From an uncultured Lachnospiraceae bacterium (GTDB lineage Bacteria > Bacillota > Clostridia > Lachnospirales > Lachnospiraceae), in NCBI GenBank assembly GCA_947068385.1, contig CAMTBF010000184.1, positions 1 through 7,018 on the forward strand: 7,018 nt of DNA, written 5' to 3'. Below, in pieces: positions 1 to 6,177 of the stretch. The position numbers were made by a program, and so were the translations under genes. How positions within the stretch are numbered: the first letter of the stretch is position 1; each line of letters starts with the position of its first letter. Under the pieces are notes generated by a model. It had not been told where the DNA came from, searched no databases, and saw only the letters and a list, made by a program, of their open reading frames with translations.

Positions 1-482
1 GTGAACCATCTGGAATCCGCCAGATCCGTATGTACCACCTTCACGCTGAGCACGTTCTCCTCGTCGCCGAATGCGGCGGCATGGGTGATGTCATAGGAAA
101 AGGTGCTGTAGCCGCAGGGCCTCTGCCCCAGATAATAGCTGTTGCACCACACCTGGCTGTTCTTGTAGACACCATCGAACACTACTCGCACGCTTTTCCC
201 CCGATAGGCCTCGGGCAGCCGGAAATGCGCCCTGTACCAGCCGATTCCTCCCGCCAGATAGCCCGTGCCGCTGGAATATCTCTCGGAAAAGGGCTGCTCC
301 ACGGACCAGTCGTGGGGCACGGTGACGCTGCGCCAGCCGCTGTCGTCAAAGCCCTTATACCAGGCCCCTGCCACGGCGCTGCGCAGGTACTCCGCCTGTC
401 CCGGCGTTCCGGTATGGAAGTCTTTTTCCTCCTCCAGATGAAATCTCCAGTTCTCCCTCAGTACGATTTGTTCTCTGTCCAT
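1..482 (-). CDS. Glycoside hydrolase family 2 protein, N-terminal part (probable beta-galactosidase-like), cut by window edge
   Basis: Reading the minus strand from ATG at 482 gives 160 codons plus two bases with no stop before the window edge. The protein begins MDREQIVLRENWRFHLEE and shows the marks of the GH2 N-terminal sugar-binding (jelly-roll) domain: NWRFHLEE (residues 11-18), VPHDW (55-59), GGIGWYRAHF (78-87), VFDGVYKNSQVW (101-112), GYSTFSYDIT (124-133) and NVLSVKV (143-149), then DSRWF just before the edge. GH2 enzymes remove beta-linked sugars such as galactose, glucuronate or mannose; substrate and catalytic residues lie in the missing barrel, so the exact activity cannot be read. 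No signal peptide is seen, which suggests a cytoplasmic enzyme. A purine-rich AAAGGGA (493-499) lies 10 nt upstream of the ATG, and no other in-frame ATG is close upstream. It sits 68 nt downstream of the ABC-F gene with no visible terminator between them, so co-transcription is possible. Confidence 0.85.
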   Translation of the reverse strand, partial: MDREQIVLRENWRFHLEEEKDFHTGTPGQAEYLRSAVAGAWYKGFDDSGWRSVTVPHDWSVEQPFSERYSSGTGYLAGGIGWYRAHFRLPEAYRGKSVRVVFDGVYKNSQVWCNSYYLGQRPCGYSTFSYDITHAAAFGDEENVLSVKVVHTDLADSRWF

Positions 483-550
483 ATGCGTTCCGTCCCTTTC
501 CCCGCACCATGCGCGCTTTCTATATCGCCATGCGCCTGCTCCAGCCACTT

Positions 551-2602
551 CTACTCCATCTCCTCCAGCGCCGTCTCCGTCTCCAGCAGCCGCTCCAGCA
601 GGGATTCCTGGTTCTCCTCCTCCGCGTCCAGTCGGGCCTGCAGCTCCATCAGCTTCTCGTAGTCCGATGCAAGGGCCGGATCCATCATCTGGAGCTTGAG
701 CTCCGCCGTCCGCTGCTCGCTCTCCGCCAGCTGGGTCTCGTATTTCTCCCGCTGCCTGGTAAGCCGGGATTTTATCTTACCGGGACTATAGTAGGTCTTC
801 TTGTCGAAGACATCAGAGATGGTGGGAGCGCCCTGCTGGGCACGCCCTCTTCCCTCTGTGCCGGAGGCGCTGCCCGTCCCGCCTGCCGGCCCGCCGCCCT
901 GACCGAATCCAACCCCGATGTTTCCGGTGCTTCCGGCCTTTCCACTGTTCGCGCCCGGGGCAGTCGAGCCCCGCAGGAGGGCCTGGCGCTTCTCCTTCTC
1001 ATGGAGATATTCCTCATAAGGGTACGGATACTGCACCACCTCGCCGCCTGCGAATTCCAGGATCCCCGTGGCGATCTGGCGGATGAAGTACCTGTCGTGG
1101 GACACGAAGAGCACCGTTCCCGAGAAGGCCCCCAGCATCTGCTCCAGGGCCTCTTTGCCCACGATGTCCATGTGGTTGGTGGGCTCGTCCAGGATCAGCA
1201 GGTTGGGCCTGGTCTGGAACATCTTGCACAGGGCCAGCCGCACCCGCTCGCCGCCGGAGAGCTGCCCCATCTTCTTCTCCACGTCCTCCCCGGAGAACAG
1301 GAAGCTCCCCAGAGCGCCGCGGACCTGCTCCCGCTGGAGCTTCGGGTATTCCTCCCAGAAATTGTCCAGCACCGTCTGTTCCGGATCCGCGTGGTCCGCC
1401 ACCGCCGCCTGCTGGTCGAAATACCCCCACTCCACGTTAGGGCCGAAGGAGAACATGCCGCCCAGGGATGCCACGGCGCCTGTCAGGGTCTTCAGCAGCG
1501 TGGACTTCCCGATGCCGTTCTCCCCGATGATGGCCAGCCTGTCGCCCTTGCGCAGGGTAAAGCTAACCCTGGACAGCTCCGCGTCGTAGCCGATGCGCAG
1601 GCCCTTCGCCGCGATTACCTCCGTATAGCTCTCGATCCTGGGCTGGAACAGGGCGTGGAAGGCCCTGGTGTCGAAGCGCCTGGGCTTCTCTATCTTCACC
1701 ATGTGCTCGATGGCCATGCGCTTGGATCTGGTGGCGGCTACCTTGGTGGGCGTGTTCTTCCATTTCTCGATCCATTCCGTGAGCCGCTGGATCTCCTTCT
1801 GCTGGGCCTCGTAGTCCTTCTCCTGCTTGGCCAGCGCCGCCTTCTTCTGCTCCATGAAGGCGGAATAATTGCCCGGATAGCGCCGGATGCGGTGGTACTC
1901 AATCTCATAGGTCACATCGATGATCCGGTCCAGGAACATCCGGTCGTGGGACACGATTACCACAGACCTGTCATATTCCTTCAGATACCCCTCCAGCCAC
2001 TCGATGGTGGGAAGGTCAAGGTGGTTGGTGGGCTCGTCCAGCAGCATGATGTCCGGCCTGCTCAGGAGCAGCTTGATGAAGGCCACCTTGGTCTGCTGGC
2101 CCCCCGAGAAGCTCCCGATGGGGCGCTCCAAGTCCTTCAGGGCGAACCCGAACCGCTGGAACATGATTTCCATGTCCTGTCGCCAGGTATAGCCCCGCAG
2201 GGCCTCCATCTGCCGCTGGAGGTCGTCGTACTCGTGGAGCAGGGCCCTGTCCTGGCCGGAGGCCAGCGCACCCTCGATCTCCTTCATCCTGGCCTCGCAG
2301 GCGAAGATGGGCGCGAAGGTCTTGCGGATTTCCTCCTCCACGGACGTGTCCCCGTCGGGGAAGCTGATCTGGTGCAGGAAGCCGATGCGCTGCTTCCCGG
2401 CCATGGTGATGCCGCATTCCTCGTCGCTGTCCAAGTTGTTCATGTGGATGTCCCCGTTGATCAGCTTCAGCAGCGTGGTCTTGCCGCAGCCGTTGCGCCC
2501 CACCACCGCTATCTTCTCGCTGTCACGGATCTCAAAATTCACGTCCTGTAATATGGTGTCCGCGCCGTACTGCACCAGCGCGTGCCTGATCTGGTATCTC
2601 AT
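551..2602 (-). CDS. ABC-F family ATP-binding cassette protein (YdiF-like)
   Basis: A 683-residue protein with two ATPase cassettes and no membrane segments, the layout of ABC-F proteins, which act on the ribosome rather than as transporters. Cassette 1 has Walker A GRNGCGKT (35-42), signature SFSGGQQ (164-170), Walker B LLDEPTNHLD (187-196) and H-loop SHD (218-220). Cassette 2 has GENGIGKST (360-368), LSGGER (448-453), LILDEPTNHMD (469-479) and SHD (501-503). Residues about 228-325 form the charged, helical interdomain linker (the P-site-tRNA interaction motif of the family). Residues about 545-593 are a Gly/Ser/Ala-rich spacer, and 607-683 a charged helix typical of a C-terminal coiled coil, making the protein longer than minimal ABC-F members of about 540 residues. 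All ATPase motifs are intact. The start is supported by GGGAGG (2613-2618) 10 nt upstream. It may be a translation factor or an antibiotic-protection protein; the sequence alone does not decide. Confidence 0.92.
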   Translation of the reverse strand: MRYQIRHALVQYGADTILQDVNFEIRDSEKIAVVGRNGCGKTTLLKLINGDIHMNNLDSDEECGITMAGKQRIGFLHQISFPDGDTSVEEEIRKTFAPIFACEARMKEIEGALASGQDRALLHEYDDLQRQMEALRGYTWRQDMEIMFQRFGFALKDLERPIGSFSGGQQTKVAFIKLLLSRPDIMLLDEPTNHLDLPTIEWLEGYLKEYDRSVVIVSHDRMFLDRIIDVTYEIEYHRIRRYPGNYSAFMEQKKAALAKQEKDYEAQQKEIQRLTEWIEKWKNTPTKVAATRSKRMAIEHMVKIEKPRRFDTRAFHALFQPRIESYTEVIAAKGLRIGYDAELSRVSFTLRKGDRLAIIGENGIGKSTLLKTLTGAVASLGGMFSFGPNVEWGYFDQQAAVADHADPEQTVLDNFWEEYPKLQREQVRGALGSFLFSGEDVEKKMGQLSGGERVRLALCKMFQTRPNLLILDEPTNHMDIVGKEALEQMLGAFSGTVLFVSHDRYFIRQIATGILEFAGGEVVQYPYPYEEYLHEKEKRQALLRGSTAPGANSGKAGSTGNIGVGFGQGGGPAGGTGSASGTEGRGRAQQGAPTISDVFDKKTYYSPGKIKSRLTRQREKYETQLAESEQRTAELKLQMMDPALASDYEKLMELQARLDAEEENQESLLERLLETETALEEME

Positions 2603-2666
2603 CGACCGTCATCCTCCCTTTGTCCTGCCGTTCCCCCTCAGTCCGATCTCCCGTCAGCTCCTATTG

Positions 2667-2695
2667 AGTATAACATACAAACAGGAACCTAACCA
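2667..2695 (-). promoter_or_regulatory. Probable promoter of the ABC-F gene (extended -10)
   Basis: On the minus strand, TATACT (2672 to 2667) is preceded by TGT (2675 to 2673), which gives an extended -10 element. A weak -35 candidate, TGGTTA (2695 to 2690), lies 17 nt further upstream. Transcription would start near 2660 and leave a leader of about 58 nt before the ATG at 2602. No attenuator hairpin is apparent in that short leader. Confidence 0.55.
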
Positions 2696-2722
2696 CTATT
2701 TCTTAAAACAAGTGTCCACACC

Positions 2723-2751
2723 TTGACGCAGACCCAGGGATTGTATATAAT
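2723..2751 (+). promoter_or_regulatory. Sigma-A type promoter of the ispE operon
   Basis: TTGACG (2723-2728, five of six matches to TTGACA) and a perfect TATAAT (2746-2751) are separated by exactly 17 nt in an AT-rich patch between the two divergent genes. The start would fall near 2758, about 50 nt before the ispE ATG. The -10 box overlaps TTGTATATAA (2741-2750), a possible regulator site reported separately. This promoter probably drives the whole cluster to 6040. Confidence 0.8.
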
Positions 2752-2807
2752 TTAGTACAATCAGTACAACAAGGAACCGTTCCGGAATATTGCACGGAGG
2801 GACTTCA

Positions 2808-3662
2808 ATGGACGGATATCGGATAAAGGCATATGCCAAGGTCAACCTGGGGCTGGACGTGGTGCGGCGGCTCCCCAACGGCTACCATGAGGTGAGGATG
2901 GTCATGCAGAGCGTAGGGCTCTGGGACGAGCTGACCCTGGAGAGGGCGGAGGGCGGCCTCGCCATCGCCACCGACGCGGACGGCCTCCCCACCGGGGAGG
3001 GCAACCTCATCTACAAAGCAGCCCGGCTCATGCTGGACAAGTACGGCTGCCCCGGCCTGCGCGTCCATCTGCGCAAGAGCATCCCCATCGCCGCCGGCAT
3101 GGCGGGGGGCAGCACCGATGCCGCCGCCGCCATGAAGGGGATCAACCATCTATACGGTCTGGGCCTCTCCCCGGCGCAGCTCATGGAGGACGGCGTGGCC
3201 ATCGGCGCCGACGTGCCCTACTGCATCCTGGGCGGCACGGCGCTGGCAGAGGGCATCGGGGAGAAGCTGACCCCGCTCCCGCCCCTGCCCTTCTGCCATA
3301 TCCTTATCGCAAAGCCCGCTGTCAGCGTATCCACGAAATATGTCTACCAGCACCTGGACGCGGGCGGCATCGAAATGCACCCCGACATCGACGGCATGGT
3401 ACAGGCTGTCAGGGACGGAAGCCTGCGCGGCGTGCTGGAGCGCATGGGAAACGTCCTGGAGACGGTCACCGTCCCGGCCCATCCCGTCATAGCGGACATC
3501 AAGGCACGGATGCGGGAGCTGGGCGCGGCGGACAGCCTCATGAGCGGCAGCGGGCCCACCGTGTTCGGCATCTTTTTGGACAGAGGGAAAGCAGAGGCGG
3601 CGCTGGAGCGGTTCCGGCAGGAAGGGCTGGCCAGCCAGGCATTTTTGACTACGCCAGTGTAG
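2808..3662 (+). CDS. ispE: 4-diphosphocytidyl-2-C-methyl-D-erythritol kinase
   Basis: IspE uses ATP to phosphorylate the 2-hydroxyl of 4-diphosphocytidyl-2-C-methylerythritol, a middle step of the cytoplasmic MEP pathway to isoprenoids. The 284-residue protein has normal family length and the GHMP-kinase layout: N-terminal AYAKVNLGLDV (9-19) with the catalytic-type Lys11, the ATP-binding glycine loop PIAAGMAGGSTDAA (93-106), GADVPYCILGG (133-143) with the catalytic-type Asp135, and C-terminal MSGSGPTVFGIF (245-256). I place the start at ATG 2808, because GGAGGG (2796-2801) sits 6 nt before it; an in-frame TTG at 2790 lies upstream of that ribosome site and is unlikely to be used. It is first in the cluster, 33 nt ahead of the GntR gene. 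No defect is seen. Confidence 0.96.
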   Translation: MDGYRIKAYAKVNLGLDVVRRLPNGYHEVRMVMQSVGLWDELTLERAEGGLAIATDADGLPTGEGNLIYKAARLMLDKYGCPGLRVHLRKSIPIAAGMAGGSTDAAAAMKGINHLYGLGLSPAQLMEDGVAIGADVPYCILGGTALAEGIGEKLTPLPPLPFCHILIAKPAVSVSTKYVYQHLDAGGIEMHPDIDGMVQAVRDGSLRGVLERMGNVLETVTVPAHPVIADIKARMRELGAADSLMSGSGPTVFGIFLDRGKAEAALERFRQEGLASQAFLTTPV

Positions 3663-3695
3663 CATATAGTCAACAGGTGAGAATGGAGGATTCCT

Positions 3696-4376
3696 ATGCA
3701 AAGTGATTTTCAAGCAGATCTGCCGCTCCGGGACGTGGTATTCAATACATTGCGCCAGGCCATCCTCACCGGCGAGCTGAAGCCCGGCGAGCGCCTGATG
3801 GAGCTCCATCTGGCGGACAGGCTGGGCGTCAGCCGCACCCCCGTCAGGGAGGCCATCCGCAGGCTGGAGCTGGAGGGCCTGGTCACCATGATCCCCCGCC
3901 GGGGCGCGGAGGTGGCCCAGATCACGGAGAAGAGCATGAGCGATGTGCTGGAGGTCCGCAGGACCCTGGACGCGCTCTGCGCCGAGCTGGCATGCGACCG
4001 CATCACGGAGGAGGGCCTGGCCCGGCTGCGGAAGGCCTGCGACCATTTCGAGCAGTGCGTGGGCACCAAGGATTCCAGGAAGATCGCCCAGGCCGACGTG
4101 GCCCTCCACGACATCATCGTCGAGGCAACCGGCAACCGGCGCCTGGTCCAGATGGTGCACAACCTCTCCGAGCAGATGTACCGCTACCGCTTCGAATATA
4201 TCAAGGACAGCAGCCAGCATGAAACGCTGGTGAAGGAACATAGAATTATCTATGAGAGCATCGTGGACAAGGACAAGGATACGGCGGCGGCCGCAGCAAA
4301 GCTCCACATCGACAACCAGAAGAAGGCCATCATCCGGCAGATCCGCCTGGAGAACGGCGGGGCCGCCCGCAGCTAA
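3696..4376 (+). CDS. GntR family transcriptional regulator, FCD (FadR-type) subfamily
   Basis: A 226-residue DNA-binding regulator. Residues about 10-72 form the winged helix-turn-helix of GntR proteins, with the typical LRQAILTGELKPGERL (19-34), LGVSRTPVREAIRRLE (43-58) and GLVTMIPRRGAEV (61-73). Residues about 80-215 are an all-helical FCD effector domain. Asp134, His138, His182 and His204 match the spacing of the metal-binding Asp/His set of this domain, so a metal-assisted carboxylate ligand is plausible; the real effector is unknown. GGAGG (3685-3689) supports the ATG. The gene follows ispE by 33 nt and is probably co-transcribed with it, so it may control its own operon; a GntR-like palindrome overlaps the operon promoter. 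Its targets could equally lie elsewhere. Confidence 0.93.
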   Translation: MQSDFQADLPLRDVVFNTLRQAILTGELKPGERLMELHLADRLGVSRTPVREAIRRLELEGLVTMIPRRGAEVAQITEKSMSDVLEVRRTLDALCAELACDRITEEGLARLRKACDHFEQCVGTKDSRKIAQADVALHDIIVEATGNRRLVQMVHNLSEQMYRYRFEYIKDSSQHETLVKEHRIIYESIVDKDKDTAAAAAKLHIDNQKKAIIRQIRLENGGAARS

Positions 4377-4377
4377 A

Positions 4378-4400
4378 GGGCCGCGGAAGGAAAGCGGCCC
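4378..4400 (+). other. GC-rich hairpin after the GntR gene
   Basis: GGGCCGC (4378-4384) and GCGGCCC (4394-4400) form a perfect 7-bp stem around a 9-nt purine loop, one base after the GntR stop codon. No run of T follows, so it does not look like an efficient intrinsic terminator. It could protect the upstream message from 3' exonucleases or partially reduce downstream transcription. Confidence 0.5.
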
Positions 4401-4425
4401 CCATGTATAGCCGCGTCTCTGGAGG

Positions 4426-4460
4426 GCAATACTCCTCAAAAAGCGAAAAGAGGATATTGC
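4426..4460 (+). promoter_or_regulatory. Hairpin covering the ribosome site of the small membrane-protein gene
   Basis: GCAATACTCCTC (4426-4437) and GAGGATATTGC (4450-4460) are complementary over 11 base pairs, with one bulged C (4432) and a 12-nt A-rich loop. The right arm contains the Shine-Dalgarno bases GAGGA and ends directly before the ATG at 4461. Folding would hide the ribosome site, so the structure could lower or gate translation of the 92-residue protein. The pairing is seen directly; the regulatory role is inferred. Confidence 0.5.
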
Positions 4461-4739
4461 ATGAAAAAGAAGTGGCTCGGAATCCGTGTGGCGGCGGGGT
4501 TATGCGCCGCCCTCGGCTGGTGGGGGCTGTTGTATCCGGAGCTGGCCCTGACCCCCGACACCGTAAAGGTCAGCGTGGAGGACGAGGAGGGCGGCTATAC
4601 GGAGCTGCCCCGGGAATGGAGCTTCGACAGCGGCCTGTATCTGGACCTGCTGGGCGCGGATCAGGGCAGCATCACCCTCCGCAGCAGGCTGCTCACGGAG
4701 CTTAAGGCATTGTTCCAAAAAAACCGGAACGATTCCTAG
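4461..4739 (+). CDS. Small hypothetical protein with N-terminal membrane anchor
   Basis: A 92-residue protein I cannot assign to a named family. It begins with basic residues (MKKKW...R9) followed by a hydrophobic stretch, about residues 8-29, rich in Ala, Leu, Gly and Trp, which is either a single membrane anchor or an uncleaved signal peptide. No lipobox is convincing: the single Cys15 lies inside the hydrophobic stretch. The remainder is a short, acidic-to-neutral outer domain (DTVKVSVEDEEGGY, 33-46) with a possibly helical C-terminus (SRLLTELKALFQK, 75-87). AGAGGA (4449-4454) gives a ribosome site 6 nt before the ATG. The reading frame is supported by this site, by codon use like its neighbours, and by tight placement 84 nt after the GntR gene and 19 nt before murI. 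It is probably a membrane-associated partner or bystander in an envelope-related operon. Confidence 0.72.
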   Translation: MKKKWLGIRVAAGLCAALGWWGLLYPELALTPDTVKVSVEDEEGGYTELPREWSFDSGLYLDLLGADQGSITLRSRLLTELKALFQKNRNDS

Positions 4740-4758
4740 TCTTTTTGGGAGGCTTTTC

Positions 4759-5607
4759 ATGACAGAAACGGAACTGAAACAAAATAGCGCCCTCAGGGAC
4801 ACCCCCATCGGCGTATTCGACTCCGGTGTGGGCGGCCTTACTGTGGTGCGGGAGATCATCCGGCAGATCCCCAATGAACGGATCGTCTATTTCGGGGATA
4901 CGGCCCGGGTTCCCTACGGCAACAAATCCCGGGAGACCGTCACGCGGTTCTCCGAACAAATCGTGCGGTTCCTGCGCACGTTCCGGGTAAAGACCATCGT
5001 GGTGGCCTGCAATACCGCCAGCGCCTATGCCATGGAGGCCCTGGAGCAGGACTGCGACATCCCTGTCATCGGCGTGGTGAAGCCGGGAGCCAGGGCCGCC
5101 GTCTCCGCCACCAAAAACGGCCGGATCGGCGTCATCGCCACGGAGGCCACCATCGGCAGCCAGATCTACACCCGGTACATACAGGAGCTGAAGCACGCGG
5201 TATCCATCTACGGCAAGGCCTGCCCCCTCTTCGTGCCCCTGGTGGAGGAAGGGCTCCTGGAGGATCCCGTCACGGACGAGATCGCCCGCAGGTATCTGAC
5301 GGAGCTGATCGACATAGACATCGACACCCTGATCCTGGGCTGCACCCATTATCCCCTGATCCGATCCACCCTGGGGAGGATCATGGGGGATCGGGTGACC
5401 CTGGTGAACCCGGCCTACGAGACCGCCATGGAGCTGCGCAGGCTCCTGGAGGCCCATGGCCTGCTCTGCCAGACCCCTCCGGCCCTGGGCAGCAACCGCT
5501 ACCAGTTCTATGTCAGCGATAAGGCGGACAAATTCATGCGGTTCGCCAACTCCATCATCAAATACGGCATATTGTCGGCCAAGACCGTGAACATCGAAGC
5601 ATATTAG
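4759..5607 (+). CDS. murI: Glutamate racemase
   Basis: MurI interconverts L- and D-glutamate without cofactor and supplies D-Glu for the second residue of the peptidoglycan stem peptide. The 282-residue protein has the usual length and complete Asp/Glu-racemase motifs: IGVFDSGVGGLTV (17-29) with the conserved Asp21-Ser22, YFGDTARVPYG (44-54), VACNTASA (82-89) with catalytic Cys84, and LGCTHYPL (193-200) with catalytic Cys195, followed by VNPAYETA (216-223). GGGAGG (4747-4752) lies 6 nt before the ATG. It follows the small membrane-protein gene by 19 nt and precedes the DUF1934 gene by 10 nt, so the three are almost certainly translated from one message. The 15 or so residues before the first conserved strand are poorly conserved in such enzymes, so the exact start is slightly less certain than the identity. 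Confidence 0.96.
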   Translation: MTETELKQNSALRDTPIGVFDSGVGGLTVVREIIRQIPNERIVYFGDTARVPYGNKSRETVTRFSEQIVRFLRTFRVKTIVVACNTASAYAMEALEQDCDIPVIGVVKPGARAAVSATKNGRIGVIATEATIGSQIYTRYIQELKHAVSIYGKACPLFVPLVEEGLLEDPVTDEIARRYLTELIDIDIDTLILGCTHYPLIRSTLGRIMGDRVTLVNPAYETAMELRRLLEAHGLLCQTPPALGSNRYQFYVSDKADKFMRFANSIIKYGILSAKTVNIEAY

Positions 5608-5617
5608 GGGGGCAGCC

Positions 5618-6040
5618 ATGGCAAGGAGGGCAGAGCTTGCGCTGACCGGACGGCAGCGTGGCCAGGACGGGGAGGAATCCGTCACGGAGAGCCGCGTGGC
5701 GGCGGACTACTATGAAAAGGACGGCAGCTCCTACATCCTGTATGAAGAGGAGCCGGACGGTTCCGGAGGCGCAGTCAGGAACATGATAAAATACAATGGC
5801 AGCACCCTGGAGATGACCAAGCGGGGCGCAGTCCGCTCCCGCATGGTCTTCCAGGCGGGCCAGACCCACAGGACGGACTATGTCACCCCCTACGGGATCC
5901 TGTGCCTGGAGGTGGCCACCCGTGAGGCTTCGTTCTCCCGCCAGGAGGACGGGACGGAGATCCGGCTGGCCTACACGCTCTCCTCCGGCGGGCAGCTCCT
6001 CTCCCACTGCACCCTGGACATCGTCCTGCGCTTCCTGTGA
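5618..6040 (+). CDS. DUF1934 (YwiB-like) beta-barrel protein
   Basis: A 140-residue protein that fits the DUF1934 family (Bacillus YwiB, of about the same length), predicted small calycin-like beta-barrels of unknown function. Recognisable features are the alternating beta pattern, the YYEKDGSSYILYEE strand pair (31-44), MIKYNGSTLEMTKRGAVRSRMVF (56-78) and the family-typical YVTPYG (88-93) followed by the strand ILCLEVAT and a closing LAYTL strand (117-121). No signal peptide or membrane segment is seen, so it is probably cytoplasmic. The ATG is preceded by AGGGGGG (5606-5612), which overlaps the murI stop codon, so translational coupling with murI is likely. The family call is made from motif memory. 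Confidence 0.8.
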   Translation: MARRAELALTGRQRGQDGEESVTESRVAADYYEKDGSSYILYEEEPDGSGGAVRNMIKYNGSTLEMTKRGAVRSRMVFQAGQTHRTDYVTPYGILCLEVATREASFSRQEDGTEIRLAYTLSSGGQLLSHCTLDIVLRFL

Positions 6041-6082
6041 GCCTCCCCGATAAAATAACAATCAAATATCTCCGCCAGCACC

Positions 6083-6110
6083 TAAACATTTCCAATCCGC
6101 ATGCCGAAAT
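6083..6110 (+). promoter_or_regulatory. Probable sigma-D/sigma-28 (motility-type) promoter
   Basis: TAAA (6083-6086) and GCCGAAAT (6103-6110) are separated by 16 nt. This matches the flagellar sigma factor consensus TAAA-N15-GCCGATAT, with one base different in the -10 box and one extra spacer base. It lies 43 nt beyond the DUF1934 stop and would start transcription near 6117, about 60 nt before the ATG at 6178. No better sigma-A promoter is evident in this gap. Confidence 0.6.
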
Positions 6111-6136
6111 AATGGATAGAGCACATAAAAAACCGA

Positions 6137-6148
6137 GTCATGGATGAC
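6137..6148 (+). promoter_or_regulatory. Small hairpin with GGA in the loop, CsrA-site-like
   Basis: GTCA (6137-6140) and TGAC (6145-6148) form a 4-bp stem that presents TGGA (6141-6144) as the loop. A GGA triplet in a short hairpin loop within a leader is the usual recognition feature of CsrA; a second GGA-containing segment is the ribosome site AAGGAGG at 6166-6172. This is a pattern match only. Confidence 0.3.
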
Positions 6149-6177
6149 GCGAGATATTTCGTCAGAAGGAGGATACT

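Noticed and set aside
507..535. An eight-base direct repeat, CCATGCGC (507-514 and 528-535), between the ABC-F and GH2 genes
   Set aside because: Two short GC-rich copies are expected by chance at this base composition, and no associated element is visible.
30..662. A 210-codon open frame on the plus strand at the left edge
   Set aside because: It is antisense to the GH2 N-terminal domain and the end of the ABC-F gene; the minus-strand reading contains clear GH2 motifs.
509..2551. A 680-codon open frame on the plus strand opposite the ABC-F gene
   Set aside because: It is the antisense shadow of a GC-rich gene whose ATPase motifs are all intact. Its translation is Leu/His/Gly/Arg-rich, has no recognisable domain, and its start lacks a ribosome site.
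2535..2612. A possible 26-codon upstream frame overlapping the ABC-F start, with ATG at 2612-2610 on the minus strand
   Set aside because: Its ATG directly abuts the GGGAGG sequence with no spacer, so the ribosome site serves the ABC-F ATG instead. There is no leader hairpin of the kind seen in attenuated resistance genes.
2790..2807. An upstream TTG start for ispE that would add six residues
   Set aside because: The GGAGGG ribosome site lies inside this extension and is correctly spaced for the ATG at 2808, and IspE proteins normally begin close to the AYAKVNL block.
4378..4402. An intrinsic terminator after the GntR gene
   Set aside because: The stem is strong, but CCATG follows rather than a T run, so I report it as a hairpin only and keep the cluster as one operon.
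3150..4439. A 429-codon open frame on the minus strand opposite ispE and the GntR gene
   Set aside because: It spans two well-identified genes and their intergenic gap in antisense, with a Leu/His/Gln-rich translation and no motif. It is a by-product of GC-biased codon use.
4702..5685. A 327-codon open frame on the minus strand opposite murI
   Set aside because: It is antisense to a complete glutamate racemase, and its translation shows no domain.
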